Assembly (NCBI RefSeq): GCF_036226885.1
Contig: NZ_CP109027.1
Location: 3,596,001 to 3,660,000 of the forward strand
Source of the DNA: Streptomyces sp. NBC_00663
GTDB lineage: Bacteria; Actinomycetota; Actinomycetes; Streptomycetales; Streptomycetaceae
Length of the DNA: 64,000 bases
Direction of reading: 5' to 3'
The notes beneath the pieces were generated by a model, which had not been told where the DNA came from, made no database searches, and saw only the letters and a list, made by a program, of their open reading frames with translations. Every line of letters begins with the position of its first letter. The first letter of the stretch is position 1. Both the position numbers and the translations under genes were made by a program. Shown piece by piece: positions 18,669 to 27,454 of the stretch.

Positions 18669-18811
18669 GCCTGCTGCCCTTCCGATCTGTCACGGTCAGG
18701 TATCGACCGGCCTTCACTTTACGGCAGGTGTGCGGTAGCTCACGTGTCCGCTCCGCTGGGCGGGGCCGGGAGACCGTGGGTGGCTGAGGTGTGCTTACGG
18801 GCGCGAGTGCG

Positions 18812-18844
18812 TCGTGGCTTGTCGCGCAGTTCCCCGCGCCCCTT
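18812..18844 (-). repeat. Dispersed intergenic repeat, type A (copy 4, short)
   Basis: Minus-strand GGGGCGCGGGGAACTGCGCG followed by ACAAGCCACG. It lies in the 188 bp between the cya start and the end of birA, 12 bp past the birA stop. Confidence 0.8.
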
Positions 18845-18856
18845 GGGCCGATCCAC

Positions 18857-19717
18857 TCACGCCGGTCGCAGGTGGACGATGTCGCCCGCCCCCACCGGTT
18901 CCTGTACGCCGTCCTCCGTCGCGATCACCAGCCTGCCGTCCCCATCCACCGCCACCGCCTCTCCTGTGATCGAACGGTCCCCCGGCAATTCCGCCCGCAC
19001 CACCCTCCCCAGCGTCGCGCACCCCGCCGCGTACGTCTCCTGGAGCCCACTGACCGCCGGGTCGCCCCCGGCCGCCCTCCATCGCCCGTACCACTCCTCC
19101 AGGGCCCGCAGCACGCCCCGCAGCAGGGGATCCCGGTCCGTGCTCACCGCGCCCGCAAGCGCCAGCGAACCGGCCGCAGGAACCGGCAGCTCGTCCTCGC
19201 GCAGGGTGACATTGATGCCGACCCCGACGACGACCCCGTCCTCTCCGGCCCGCTCGGCGAGAATCCCGCCGGCCTTGCGCTCCTCGCCCCCCACGGTCAC
19301 CAGCAGGTCGTTGGGCCACTTGAGTGCCGTATCCACCCCGGCGGCCCGCGACAGCCCCGTGGCGACGGCCACGCCGGTCAGCAGCGGCAGCCACCCCCAC
19401 CGCGCCACCGGCACCTCGGCCGGCTTCAGCAGGACGGAGAAGAACAGCCCGGAGCGGGCCGGCGCCGTCCACTGCCGGTCCAGCCGCCCCCGCCCGGCGG
19501 TCTGCTCCTCGGCGACGAGGACCGAGCCCTCCGCCGCCGCCCCCTTGGCCGCCAGGTTCACCAGGTCGTTGTTGGTGGACCCGGTGCTCCGCACCACGTC
19601 CACCTCGCGCCACAGCCCGCCCTCCCGCACCAGCCCACGCCGCAGTGCGGTGACATTGAGCGGCGGACGGTCGAGATCGGACCAGCGGTTGTCGTCTGAA
19701 GCATCGCGCGGCGTCAT
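18857..19717 (-). CDS. birA: Biotin--[acetyl-CoA carboxylase] ligase
   Basis: 286 residues from ATG 19717 (MTPRDASDDNRWSD); a GTG three codons upstream is also possible. It joins biotin to the carrier lysine of carboxylases via biotinyl-5'-AMP. Visible motifs: VDVVRSTGSTNNDL, the GRGRLDRQW loop that holds the adenylate, LKWPNDLL and VGVGINV, then a C-terminal SH3-like domain (ITGEAVAVDGDGRLVIATEDG). No N-terminal HTH, so monofunctional and not a repressor. It is divergent from pccB; the carrier it modifies is probably AccA2 at 24.5 kb. Confidence 0.93.
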   Translation of the reverse strand: MTPRDASDDNRWSDLDRPPLNVTALRRGLVREGGLWREVDVVRSTGSTNNDLVNLAAKGAAAEGSVLVAEEQTAGRGRLDRQWTAPARSGLFFSVLLKPAEVPVARWGWLPLLTGVAVATGLSRAAGVDTALKWPNDLLVTVGGEERKAGGILAERAGEDGVVVGVGINVTLREDELPVPAAGSLALAGAVSTDRDPLLRGVLRALEEWYGRWRAAGGDPAVSGLQETYAAGCATLGRVVRAELPGDRSITGEAVAVDGDGRLVIATEDGVQEPVGAGDIVHLRPA

Positions 19718-19827
19718 GCAAGCCACCCTAGGTGTGTCCTACGCCGCACTGCTGATCGGTAGGCCCCGCACTACTCTACGGATGAGTAACCGTCCCCCCT
19801 TTTGAGCAGGCAGGGAGCCGCGACCCG

Positions 19828-21423
19828 ATGTCCGAGCCGGAAGAGATCGACATCCACACCACCGCGGGCAAGCTCGCGGACCTCCAGCGTCGTATCGACG
19901 AGGCGACGCACGCCGGCTCCGCACGCGCTGTGGAGAAGCAGCACGCCAAGGGCAAGTTGACGGCTCGTGAGCGGATCGAGCTGCTGCTCGACGAGGGCTC
20001 CTTCGTGGAGTTGGACGAGTTCGCGCGGCACCGCTCCACGAACTTCGGGCTGGAGAACAACCGTCCCTACGGGGACGGGGTCGTCACCGGGTACGGCACC
20101 GTCGACGGGCGGCCCGTCGCCGTGTTCTCGCAGGACTTCACCGTCTTCGGCGGCGCCCTCGGCGAGGTCTACGGCCAGAAGATCGTCAAGGTCATGGACT
20201 TCGCGCTGAAGACCGGCTGTCCGGTCATCGGCATCAACGACTCCGGCGGCGCCCGGATCCAGGAGGGCGTCGCCTCGCTCGGCGCCTACGGCGAGATCTT
20301 CCGCCGCAACACCCACGCGTCCGGCGTGATCCCGCAGATCAGCCTGGTCGTGGGCCCGTGTGCGGGCGGCGCGGTGTACTCCCCCGCGATCACCGACTTC
20401 ACGGTCATGGTCGACCAGACCTCGCACATGTTCATCACCGGCCCCGACGTCATCAAGACGGTCACCGGCGAGGACGTCGGCTTCGAGGAGCTGGGCGGCG
20501 CCAGGACCCACAACTCCGTCTCCGGCGTGGCCCATCACATGGCGGGCGACGAGAAGGACGCGATCGAGTACGTCAAGCAGCTGCTGTCGTACCTGCCGTC
20601 CAACAACCTCTCCGAGGCGCCGGTCTACCCGGAGGAGGCGGACCTCGACCTCACGGACGAGGACCGCGAGCTGGACACGATCGTGCCGGACAGCGCGAAC
20701 CAGCCGTACGACATGCACACGGTGATCGAACACATCCTGGACGACGCCGAGTTCTTCGAGACGCAGGCGCTGTTCGCCCCGAACATCCTCACCGGTTTCG
20801 GGCGGGTGGAGGGTCACCCGGTCGGCATCGTCGCCAACCAGCCGATGCAGTTCGCCGGCTGCCTCGACATCACGGCGAGCGAGAAGGCGGCGCGCTTCGT
20901 CCGCACCTGCGACGCCTTCAACGTCCCCGTCATCACCTTCGTCGACGTCCCCGGCTTCCTGCCCGGCGTCGACCAGGAGCACGACGGCATCATCCGCCGC
21001 GGCGCCAAACTGATCTACGCGTACGCGGAGGCGACGGTCCCGCTGATCACCGTCATCACCCGCAAGGCCTTCGGTGGCGCCTACGACGTCATGGGCTCCA
21101 AGCACCTCGGCGCGGACATCAACCTCGCCTGGCCGACCGCCCAGATCGCCGTCATGGGCGCCCAGGGCGCGGTCAACATCCTGCACCGCCGCACGATCGC
21201 CGAGGCGGAGGCCAACGGGGAGGACCTGGAGGCCGTCCGCGCCCACCTCATCCGCGAGTACGAGGACACCCTCCTCAACCCCTACGTCGCGGCCGAACGC
21301 GGCTACATCGACTCCGTGATCATGCCGTCCGACACCCGCCGCCATGTGGTCCGCGGCCTGCGCCAGCTGCGCACCAAGCGGGAGTCCCTGCCCCCGAAGA
21401 AGCACGGCAACATCCCCCTGTAA
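19828..21423 (+). CDS. pccB: Acyl-CoA (propionyl-CoA) carboxylase beta subunit
   Basis: 531 residues, ATG behind CAGGGAG. Carboxyltransferase with two crotonase-like halves: the N-half has [23 protein letters not shown] and [16 protein letters not shown] (acyl-CoA/biotin oxyanion), the C-half [24 protein letters not shown] and [18 protein letters not shown]. The conserved Asp that sets chain length in S. coelicolor PccB lies in this C-half region. It accepts carboxybiotin from AccA2 and makes methylmalonyl-CoA from propionyl-CoA, a precursor of odd-chain acids and polyketides. Followed after 9 bp by the epsilon subunit. Confidence 0.96.
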   Translation: MSEPEEIDIHTTAGKLADLQRRIDEATHAGSARAVEKQHAKGKLTARERIELLLDEGSFVELDEFARHRSTNFGLENNRPYGDGVVTGYGTVDGRPVAVFSQDFTVFGGALGEVYGQKIVKVMDFALKTGCPVIGINDSGGARIQEGVASLGAYGEIFRRNTHASGVIPQISLVVGPCAGGAVYSPAITDFTVMVDQTSHMFITGPDVIKTVTGEDVGFEELGGARTHNSVSGVAHHMAGDEKDAIEYVKQLLSYLPSNNLSEAPVYPEEADLDLTDEDRELDTIVPDSANQPYDMHTVIEHILDDAEFFETQALFAPNILTGFGRVEGHPVGIVANQPMQFAGCLDITASEKAARFVRTCDAFNVPVITFVDVPGFLPGVDQEHDGIIRRGAKLIYAYAEATVPLITVITRKAFGGAYDVMGSKHLGADINLAWPTAQIAVMGAQGAVNILHRRTIAEAEANGEDLEAVRAHLIREYEDTLLNPYVAAERGYIDSVIMPSDTRRHVVRGLRQLRTKRESLPPKKHGNIPL

Positions 21424-21432
21424 GGAGACGCT

Positions 21433-21642
21433 GTGAACATCAAGGTCGTACGGGGCAACCCCACACCAGAGGAGCTCGCCGCCGCCCTGGCAGTGGTCCG
21501 AGCCCGCGCCGCGGCGGCGGCAGCCACGCCGCCCGGCGCCCCCGAACAGCGGGACGGGTGGTCGGACCCGTCCCGCATCGCCACACACAGGCTGCCGCAG
21601 CCTGGGCCCAGTACATGGGCCCGCACTTACTGGCCAAGCTAG
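21433..21642 (+). CDS. pccE: Acyl-CoA carboxylase epsilon subunit
   Basis: 69 residues, GTG start 10 bp after AAGGAG. The N-terminal motif IKVVRGNPTPEELAAALAVV is the hallmark of the small epsilon subunits of actinomycete carboxylases; an Ala-rich helix, a Pro-rich turn and a C-terminal W (DPSRIATHR...WARTYWPS) follow. Epsilon binds the beta subunit and raises activity of the complex. Transcribed with pccB. Confidence 0.92.
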   Translation: MNIKVVRGNPTPEELAAALAVVRARAAAAAATPPGAPEQRDGWSDPSRIATHRLPQPGPSTWARTYWPS

Positions 21643-21653
21643 GGCAACCCACC

Positions 21654-21726
21654 TAGGGGCGCGGGGCTGTATCGATGTGCGGCTCCGCCGCGTGGGCGCG
21701 ACCAGCCCCCACCGACCCGCAGCTAC
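21654..21726 (+). repeat. Dispersed intergenic repeat, type B (copy 1)
   Basis: Starts like type A (AGGGGCGCGGGGCTG) and ends like it (GCGCGACCAGCCCCCACCG), but the middle is replaced by a different segment with the hairpin GCGGCTCCGCCGC. It begins 12 bp after pccE and overlaps the stop of the convergent GDSL gene (21723). Confidence 0.85.
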
Positions 21727-22805
21727 AAACAACGCGAGACGGCTTCGGCCATCACCTCGTACCCCTCGTCATCGGGGTGCAGATGGTCACCGAAGTCATA
21801 CGCGGGGTGCAGCCGATCCGGATCCCCCGGATCGGCCATCACCCGTTGCAGATCCACCACCGCGTCGAACTCCCCCGCGCCCCTGATCCACTCGTTGACC
21901 TCATAACTCACCTTCGCCGCATGCTCCCCCCAGTGGTCCGAGCCCCCGAACGGCAGCAAGGTGCTCCCGACGACCCTCAGCCCCCGCGCCTGCCGTATCA
22001 ACTCCCGATACCCGGCGATCAGTTCATCGGCCTCCACCACCGGCGAAGGCTTGTACGTAGGCTGCTCATCGGTCTCGCTGAACCCGATGTCGTTGAGCCC
22101 GAGCAGCACCACGACCGTGTCCACTCCGGCCAGACCGAGGGCGTCCCGCCCGAAGCGCCGAACGCCCCTCTCTCCGTACCACGCGGAGTCGTTGAGCAGC
22201 AGATTCCCGCCGATCCCGGCGTTGAGCACAGGCCTCCCGGTCAACCGGGCCAGCGCGTCCGACCACCTCCGGTCCGCCCCCACCGTCGACCCGAACCCGT
22301 CCGTGAGGGAGTCCCCGAACAGCACCACCCCATCACCCCGACCGCCGTCGGCCTCCACGGCGCTCAGGAAGTACCAGGACTCACTCACGGCATCAAAGCC
22401 CTCGGTGCTCTCCAGCAGATCCCCCTCGCCCCGCAGGCTCGTCGCGAACGCCTGCGCATGGAACGTCGCCGGCCCCGTCGCCGCGTCGAAGTACAGCGTG
22501 ACCGCCACCGACTCACCGGCGCTGACGGCCAGTTGGACGGCATCACTGACCACCTCGCCCCGCGCGGGCATCTCGACGCCGCGGAGGCCCCCGAAGGTCA
22601 CCCGCCGGCCTTCCACGCTCGCTCCCGCGACCCGCACCGGCGAGGTGCCGTACGCGTTCGACAGCCGTATCCGCACCCTCCCCCCGCCCCCGCTCAGCCG
22701 GACGACCTGGCGCAGGGACTGACGCCAGAAGCCCTCCCGGGACCAGTTGGGGGTGAAGCCTTCGCTCGGGAGCTGGGGCGAGGCGGCCCAGACGGTGGTG
22801 AACAT
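21723..22805 (-). CDS. SGNH/GDSL-family hydrolase
   Basis: 360 residues from ATG 22805 (MFTTVWAASPQLP), GGAAGG upstream; an open frame to 23090 overlaps the next gene and is not used. An N-terminal beta-sandwich of about 150 residues (RQVVRLSGGGGRVRIRLSNAYG, a carbohydrate-binding-like module) precedes the hydrolase domain: block I FGDSLTDGFGS with nucleophile Ser, block II Gly (NAGIGGNLLL), block III Asn (LLGLNDIG) and block V D..H (DHLHPDDEGY). This two-part layout matches lipase/acylhydrolases that deacylate esters or sugars. No signal peptide is visible. Confidence 0.9.
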   Translation of the reverse strand: MFTTVWAASPQLPSEGFTPNWSREGFWRQSLRQVVRLSGGGGRVRIRLSNAYGTSPVRVAGASVEGRRVTFGGLRGVEMPARGEVVSDAVQLAVSAGESVAVTLYFDAATGPATFHAQAFATSLRGEGDLLESTEGFDAVSESWYFLSAVEADGGRGDGVVLFGDSLTDGFGSTVGADRRWSDALARLTGRPVLNAGIGGNLLLNDSAWYGERGVRRFGRDALGLAGVDTVVVLLGLNDIGFSETDEQPTYKPSPVVEADELIAGYRELIRQARGLRVVGSTLLPFGGSDHWGEHAAKVSYEVNEWIRGAGEFDAVVDLQRVMADPGDPDRLHPAYDFGDHLHPDDEGYEVMAEAVSRCL

Positions 22806-22886
22806 GACGGCACGACCTTCCAAACGGGACCAGAGTTCCTTTAGCAAGAGACACATTAACGGAACCGCGGACCCTTTTGGTGAAGT

Positions 22887-22902
22887 TGAGTACGCGTACT
22901 CA
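22887..22902. promoter_or_regulatory. 16-bp perfect palindrome TGAGTACGCGTACTCA
   Basis: The perfect palindrome lies 35 bp upstream of the small membrane protein start and 81 bp upstream of the divergent GDSL gene, a position suited to an operator. The half-site TGAGTACGCG also occurs in the tandem units at 5.97 kb. Confidence 0.55.
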
Positions 22903-22937
22903 GGCGCCGCCCCACCCCCGCGCCGCACGCTGGATCC

Positions 22938-23066
22938 ATGCTCTGGTCCGACCCCGAGAACGAACCGCCCAAGGAACTGCGCGACATGCAGGAGATGTTG
23001 CGGAGACTGGGTCTGTTCCTGGCGTTGGCCATGGTGCTGGCGATGATCGTGCTCGGCACGAAGTGA
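22938..23066 (+). CDS. 42-residue single-pass membrane protein
   Basis: The frame runs ATG CTC TGG TCC GAC to a TGA at 23064. The product has a charged amphipathic first half ([21 protein letters not shown]) and a membrane helix ([15 protein letters not shown]) ending TK. Codons are strongly G/C at third positions, and the frame sits between a palindrome and maf with a 22-bp gap. It may be the small morphogenic membrane protein that streptomycete annotations call MmpB near carboxylase and maf genes; I recall this only loosely and give no symbol. Function otherwise unknown. Confidence 0.75.
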   Translation: MLWSDPENEPPKELRDMQEMLRRLGLFLALAMVLAMIVLGTK

Positions 23067-23088
23067 CGGGCGCCGATACCCTGACCGC

Positions 23089-23709
23089 ATGACTGCTCAG
23101 CCACGCCGCCGACTCGTCCTCGCCTCCCAGTCCCCCGCCCGGCTGAATCTCCTGCGGCAGGCCGGACTGGCGCCCGAGGTGCTCGTGAGCGGCGTCAACG
23201 AGGACGCCGTCAGCGCCCCCACCCCGGCCGAGCTGGCGCTCGCGCTCGCCGAGGCGAAGGCCTCCGTCGTGTCGGCGAAGCCCGAGGTCAAGGGCGCGAT
23301 CGTGATCGGCTGCGACTCGGTGCTCGACCTCGACGGCGAGGCGCTCGGCAAGCCCGCGGACGCCGAGGAGGCCACCGCCCGCTGGAAGGCCATGCGCGGG
23401 CGCGCGGGCACGCTCCAGACCGGCCACTGCATCTACGACACCGTCTCCGGCCGGTACGTCTCCGCCGTCGCCTCGACCGTCGTCCGCTTCGGCGAGCCCA
23501 GCGACGAGGAGATCGCCGCGTACGTCGCCTCCGGCGAACCCCTCTACGTCGCCGGGGCGTTCACCCTCGACGGCCGCAGCGCCCCGTTCATCGACGGCAT
23601 CGACGGCGACCACGGCAACGTGATCGGCATCAGCCTGCCCCTCGTACGGAAGCTGCTGGCCGAACTGGGCATCGGGATCACGGAGTTGTGGGCGCCGGCG
23701 GAGAACTGA
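23089..23709 (+). CDS. maf: Maf-family nucleoside triphosphate pyrophosphatase
   Basis: 206 residues, ATG start. Maf fold motifs: [16 protein letters not shown] at the N-terminus, [21 protein letters not shown] with the catalytic Asp, and TGHCIYD. Maf enzymes hydrolyse modified or canonical NTPs to the monophosphates, cleaning the nucleotide pool or slowing septum formation. The last 32 bp overlap the 3' end of the convergent membrane protein gene. It follows the small membrane protein by 22 bp and is likely cotranscribed with it. Confidence 0.92.
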   Translation: MTAQPRRRLVLASQSPARLNLLRQAGLAPEVLVSGVNEDAVSAPTPAELALALAEAKASVVSAKPEVKGAIVIGCDSVLDLDGEALGKPADAEEATARWKAMRGRAGTLQTGHCIYDTVSGRYVSAVASTVVRFGEPSDEEIAAYVASGEPLYVAGAFTLDGRSAPFIDGIDGDHGNVIGISLPLVRKLLAELGIGITELWAPAEN

Positions 23710-24127
23710 CCGGAATGGCATCCTCCTTGGGCTCCTGAGGACGGTCGTACGTCATCAGGAGCAGCACGATCAGCGCCAGTACGACCACCATGAACGCGAA
23801 CTCGGCCGGACCCAGCAGGCCCCACGCGAACGCGCCCAGCAGAGCGTGCACCACGGCCGCGCTGATCAGCAGGATGCGCCCGAAGCCGGCCGGGGCGCGG
23901 TCGCGCAGGGCGACCAGCAGCGCGACCAGGCCGCAGAAGGCGAAGTAGAGGCCGAAGACGACGCCGCCGATCTTCGAGGAGATCGACATCATGTCGGGGT
24001 CGAGGCCGGCCAGGGACATGTCCTGACGGTCGACGACCACCCCGAGGAACCAGTTGACCGCCGCGATCCCGAATGCCTCCGCGAAGAGGACTATCGCCAC
24101 GATCCACGCCACCGGCCTGCGCACCAC
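23678..24127 (-). CDS. Membrane protein of unknown function (four helices)
   Basis: About 149 residues from the GTG at 24127 ([15 protein letters not shown]); the frame is open to 24316, where an ATG would add 63 residues that look non-coding, so the start is uncertain. Helices near residues 7-28, 48-70, 78-98 and 103-125 ([16 protein letters not shown]). A short polar tail ends SSPPAPTTP. No catalytic motif seen. Its end overlaps maf by 32 bp in antisense. Confidence 0.7.
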   Translation of the reverse strand: MVRRPVAWIVAIVLFAEAFGIAAVNWFLGVVVDRQDMSLAGLDPDMMSISSKIGGVVFGLYFAFCGLVALLVALRDRAPAGFGRILLISAAVVHALLGAFAWGLLGPAEFAFMVVVLALIVLLLMTYDRPQEPKEDAIPVSSPPAPTTP

Positions 24128-24491
24128 CGGCCCCCACCCACTCTCAAGCCGAGCCCTGGTTACTCCAAGTACGTTCGATACAGCCCGAACGCTACTAACG
24201 GGTAAACCGTGGGACAAGGGTTCTGCGAGCGGCAAAGAATCATTGGGCCATTCGTAGGGACTCCACAAAGAAACGGAGTGGCCCGCAGCACGTGGTGACA
24301 GAGACCTTGACCACAAGGGAGGGCTAGGGTTTCCCGGAGGAGTCCTGCGTACCGAAGCGCGACAAGGGATTTCGCGGGTCGAGCGAGCCTCGAATCACGC
24401 TCCGTGTGGGCAAGCTCACCATTGGGGACGGGTCGTAGTGCCGTGTCGGCAGTCCCTAAACTCGGCTTGTTTCAAGGAGGGAGCCTCAATC
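24128..24491. other. 364-bp intergenic leader of accA2
   Basis: No convincing gene. A hairpin (GGGCCA at 24245 with TGGCCC ending 24284, plus ACTCC/GGAGT inside) and the sequence TTGACC near 24308 are visible; part of it must hold the accA2 promoter and, if the membrane protein is longer, its start. The long leader before accA2 leaves room for post-transcriptional control. Confidence 0.5.
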
Positions 24492-26267
24492 GTGCGCAAG
24501 GTGCTCATCGCCAACCGTGGCGAAATCGCTGTCCGCGTGGCCCGGGCCTGCCGGGATGCCGGTATCGCGAGCGTGGCCGTATACGCCGACCCGGACCGGG
24601 ACGCTCTGCATGTCCGCGCCGCGGATGAGGCGTTCGCCCTGGGCGGTGACACCCCGGCGACCAGCTATCTGGTGATCGACAAGATCCTGAACGCGGCCCG
24701 GGAGTCCGGGGCCGACGCCATCCATCCCGGCTACGGCTTCCTGTCCGAGAACGCCGAGTTCGCGCAGGCGGTCCTGGACGCGGGCCTGATCTGGATCGGC
24801 CCGCCGCCGCAGGCCATCCGCGACCTCGGTGACAAGGTCGCCGCCCGGCACATCGCCCAGCGCGCCGGCGCGCCGCTGGTCGCCGGTACGCCGGACCCGG
24901 TCTCCGGGGCCGACGAGGTCGTGGCGTTCGCCGAGCAGCACGGCCTGCCGATCGCCATCAAGGCCGCCTTCGGTGGCGGTGGCCGTGGTCTGAAGGTCGC
25001 CCGGACGCTGGAAGAGGTCCCGGAGCTGTACGAGTCGGCGGTCCGTGAGGCCGTGGCCGCGTTCGGCCGGGGCGAGTGCTTCGTCGAGCGCTACCTCGAC
25101 AAGCCGCGGCACGTGGAGACGCAGTGCCTGGCCGACACCCACGGCAACGTGGTCGTGGTGTCCACGCGTGACTGCTCGCTCCAGCGCCGCCACCAGAAGC
25201 TGGTCGAGGAGGCGCCCGCGCCGTTCCTCTCCGACGCCCAGGTCGCCGAGCTGTACGCGTCGTCGAAGGCCATCCTCAAGGAGGCCGGCTACGTCGGGGC
25301 GGGCACGGTCGAGTTCCTGGTCGGCATGGACGGCACGATCTCCTTCCTGGAGGTCAACACCCGTCTCCAGGTGGAGCACCCGGTCACCGAGGAGGTCGCC
25401 GGCATCGACCTGGTGCGCGAGATGTTCCGCATCGCCGACGGCGAGGAACTCGGCTACGGCGACCCGGAGCTGCGCGGCCATTCCTTCGAGTTCCGCATCA
25501 ACGGCGAGGACCCGGGCCGCAACTTCCTTCCGGCCCCCGGTACGGTCACCACGTTCGCCCCGCCGTCCGGCCCGGGTGTCCGCCTGGACGCGGGCGTCGA
25601 GTCCGGCTCAGTCATCGGCCCGGCCTGGGACTCCCTGCTGGCCAAGCTGATCGTCACCGGCGCCACCCGTGCCCAGGCGCTCCAGCGGGCCGCCCGCGCC
25701 CTGGAGGAGTTCCAGGTCGAGGGCATGGCGACGGCGATCCCCTTCCACCGCGCGGTCGTCAAGGACCCGGCGTTCGCACCGGAGCTGACCGGCAGCGAGG
25801 ACCCGTTCACGGTCCACACCCGCTGGATCGAGACCGAGTTCGTCAACGAGATCAAGCCCTTCGCCGCCCCCGCCGACGCGGAGTCGGACGAGGACGACAA
25901 GGACCGCGAGACGATCGTCGTCGAGGTCGGCGGCAAGCGCCTCGAGGTCTCCCTGCCGTCCTCGCTCGGTATGACGCTGGCCCGCACCGGCCTCGCGGCG
26001 GGCGCCAAGCCCAAGCGCCGCGCGGCCAAGAAGTCCGGCCCCGTCGCCTCCGGCGACACCCTCGCCTCCCCGATGCAGGGCACGATCGTCAAGATCGCCG
26101 TCGAGGAGGGCCAGGAGGTCAAGGAGGGCGACCTGGTCGTCGTCCTGGAGGCCATGAAGATGGAGCAGCCGCTCAACGCGCACCGCTCCGGCACCATCAA
26201 GGGGCTGTCCGCGGAGGTCGGCGCGTCGATCACGTCCGGCGCCGCGATCTGCGAGATCAAGGACTGA
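24492..26267 (+). CDS. accA2: Acyl-CoA carboxylase alpha subunit (biotin carboxylase and biotin carrier)
   Basis: 591 residues from GTG 24492, set by AAGGAGGGAG at 24475. Order: biotin carboxylase N-domain ([15 protein letters not shown]), ATP-grasp ([34 protein letters not shown]), BC C-domain to about residue 445, a variable acidic linker (ESDEDDKD), then the carrier domain with biotinyl lysine in [11 protein letters not shown] near the end. It carboxylates its own biotin with bicarbonate and ATP and hands the group to PccB. In S. coelicolor the ortholog AccA2 serves both acetyl- and propionyl-CoA carboxylases. A strong terminator follows. Confidence 0.96.
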   Translation: MRKVLIANRGEIAVRVARACRDAGIASVAVYADPDRDALHVRAADEAFALGGDTPATSYLVIDKILNAARESGADAIHPGYGFLSENAEFAQAVLDAGLIWIGPPPQAIRDLGDKVAARHIAQRAGAPLVAGTPDPVSGADEVVAFAEQHGLPIAIKAAFGGGGRGLKVARTLEEVPELYESAVREAVAAFGRGECFVERYLDKPRHVETQCLADTHGNVVVVSTRDCSLQRRHQKLVEEAPAPFLSDAQVAELYASSKAILKEAGYVGAGTVEFLVGMDGTISFLEVNTRLQVEHPVTEEVAGIDLVREMFRIADGEELGYGDPELRGHSFEFRINGEDPGRNFLPAPGTVTTFAPPSGPGVRLDAGVESGSVIGPAWDSLLAKLIVTGATRAQALQRAARALEEFQVEGMATAIPFHRAVVKDPAFAPELTGSEDPFTVHTRWIETEFVNEIKPFAAPADAESDEDDKDRETIVVEVGGKRLEVSLPSSLGMTLARTGLAAGAKPKRRAAKKSGPVASGDTLASPMQGTIVKIAVEEGQEVKEGDLVVVLEAMKMEQPLNAHRSGTIKGLSAEVGASITSGAAICEIKD

Positions 26268-26568
26268 CCTCGTAAGAAGGCCGTACGGCATACCGGGGCG
26301 CCCGGCGGACTGGAGCAGTCAGTCCGCCGGGCGCTCCGTGCTTCCCCTGAGGCGATGGTCTACGAGGTGCTGCGGACGCGTATTCGAAGGCCACGGCGAG
26401 CAGGACGGCGCCGACGAGGACCGAGCCCCACAGACCGAGCCTGGCGGAACGCGCGGTGGTGTCGTACGGGCTGGTCAGGATGACGTAGTGGCCATGGAAT
26501 CCCCCTGAGGTCGCCTCTCTTCGGAGCGCCTCACGCCAGTGAACCGAGCCGACCTGGCCGGTGACCAT
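26257..26568 (-). CDS. Doubtful small membrane protein
   Basis: 103 codons on the minus strand. Only the middle ([12 protein letters not shown] then a hydrophobic [23 protein letters not shown]) shows the codon bias of a real gene; the C-terminal part reads through the accA2 terminator hairpin and the N-terminal part lacks a ribosome site. It may be a short membrane protein, a shortened version, or a remnant. Nothing else occupies this stretch. Confidence 0.3.
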   Translation of the reverse strand: MVTGQVGSVHWREALRREATSGGFHGHYVILTSPYDTTARSARLGLWGSVLVGAVLLAVAFEYASAAPRRPSPQGKHGAPGGLTAPVRRAPRYAVRPSYEVSP

Positions 26569-26728
26569 CCGTCAGTTCTGGGGTCGCGGCGGCCGCCTCC
26601 AGCTTCCGGTGCAGGGAGGCGATGCAACCGCGCACGGTGGTCTCAGCGTGCCCCGGCAAGCCCGGGCGGCCGTCTCCGATGGCATCCTGGAGGCATATCG
26701 GGGGCGTGCGAGAGGGCAGGTGGGAGCC
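26268..26728. other. 461-bp interval between accA2 and TetR gene
   Basis: Contains the accA2 terminator and the doubtful small minus-strand frame. The last 160 bp should hold the promoter of the TetR gene; I see no convincing symmetrical operator there. Confidence 0.5.
26294..26338 (+). terminator. Terminator of accA2
   Basis: CGGGGCGCCCGGCGGACTG pairs with CAGTCCGCCGGGCGCTCCG (two mismatches, a seven-base loop), 26 bp after the accA2 stop. Confidence 0.85.
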
Positions 26729-27343
26729 ATGGTGAGCGCGATCTCAGGGGAGACCGCGGGGAACCGGGAGGCCTGGGCGGCCCCCGCACCGACCCGCGCC
26801 ATGCGCGCCGACGCCCGCCGCAACTACGAGCGCCTCCTCACCGAGGCCCGCTCGGCGTTCGCCGCGCACGGCGCGGAGGCGTCCCTGGAGGACGTGGCAA
26901 GACGCGCGGGCGTCGGCATCGGCACCCTCTACCGCCACTTCCCCAACCGCAACGCCCTGCTGAGCGCGGTCTTCGAGGACGCGGTGGCGGACCTGCTGGC
27001 CCGCTCCCGCGAACTCCTGACCGACCCGAACCCCTGCGCGGCCCTGGTGACCTGGCTGCGCGAGATCGTCACGCACGCCGGCGAGTACCGGGGCCTGGCA
27101 CGGCAGTTGATGTCGGTGACGTCCGACGACGGCTCGGCCCTGGCGAGATGCAGCGACCCGATCAGGGAGGCGGGCGCCGCGCTGCTGACCCGAGCACAGG
27201 AGGTGGGCGCGGTAAGGGAGGACGTGGCGATCGCCGACCTCCTCCAACTGACGCATGCGATCGCACTGGCAGCGGAGGAGACCCCGGGGGACGAGAACTT
27301 GGCGGACAGATTGTTGCAACTGACGCTGCGGGGGCTTACCTAG
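26729..27343 (+). CDS. TetR-family regulator
   Basis: 204 residues from ATG 26729 (MVSAISGETAGN), the last well-placed start before the HTH; the frame is open to 26561. DNA-binding domain at residues about 30-75: RRNYERLLTEARSAFAAHGAEASLEDVARRAGVGIGTLYRHFPNRNALL. The C-terminal ligand domain is helical and resembles the SbtR/YvdT-like group often next to drug-efflux or reductase genes, but the adjacent genes (accA2 upstream, DeoR convergent) give no obvious target. A type B repeat starts at its stop. Confidence 0.9.
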   Translation: MVSAISGETAGNREAWAAPAPTRAMRADARRNYERLLTEARSAFAAHGAEASLEDVARRAGVGIGTLYRHFPNRNALLSAVFEDAVADLLARSRELLTDPNPCAALVTWLREIVTHAGEYRGLARQLMSVTSDDGSALARCSDPIREAGAALLTRAQEVGAVREDVAIADLLQLTHAIALAAEETPGDENLADRLLQLTLRGLT

Positions 27344-27409
27344 GGGCGCGGCGCTGTGTCGATTTGCGGCTCCGCCGCGTGGGCGCGACCAGCCACATAC
27401 GACCTGCGC
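27342..27409 (+). repeat. Dispersed intergenic repeat, type B (copy 2)
   Basis: AGGGGCGCGGCGCTG, GCGGCTCCGCCGC and GCGCGACCAGCC as in copy 1 (21.65 kb), then it diverges. It begins within the TetR stop codon and lies between that gene and the convergent DeoR gene. Confidence 0.8.
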
Positions 27410-27454
27410 TCGCGCACTTACACGAACCCCTACGGCGACTGGGCGTCGGCGACC

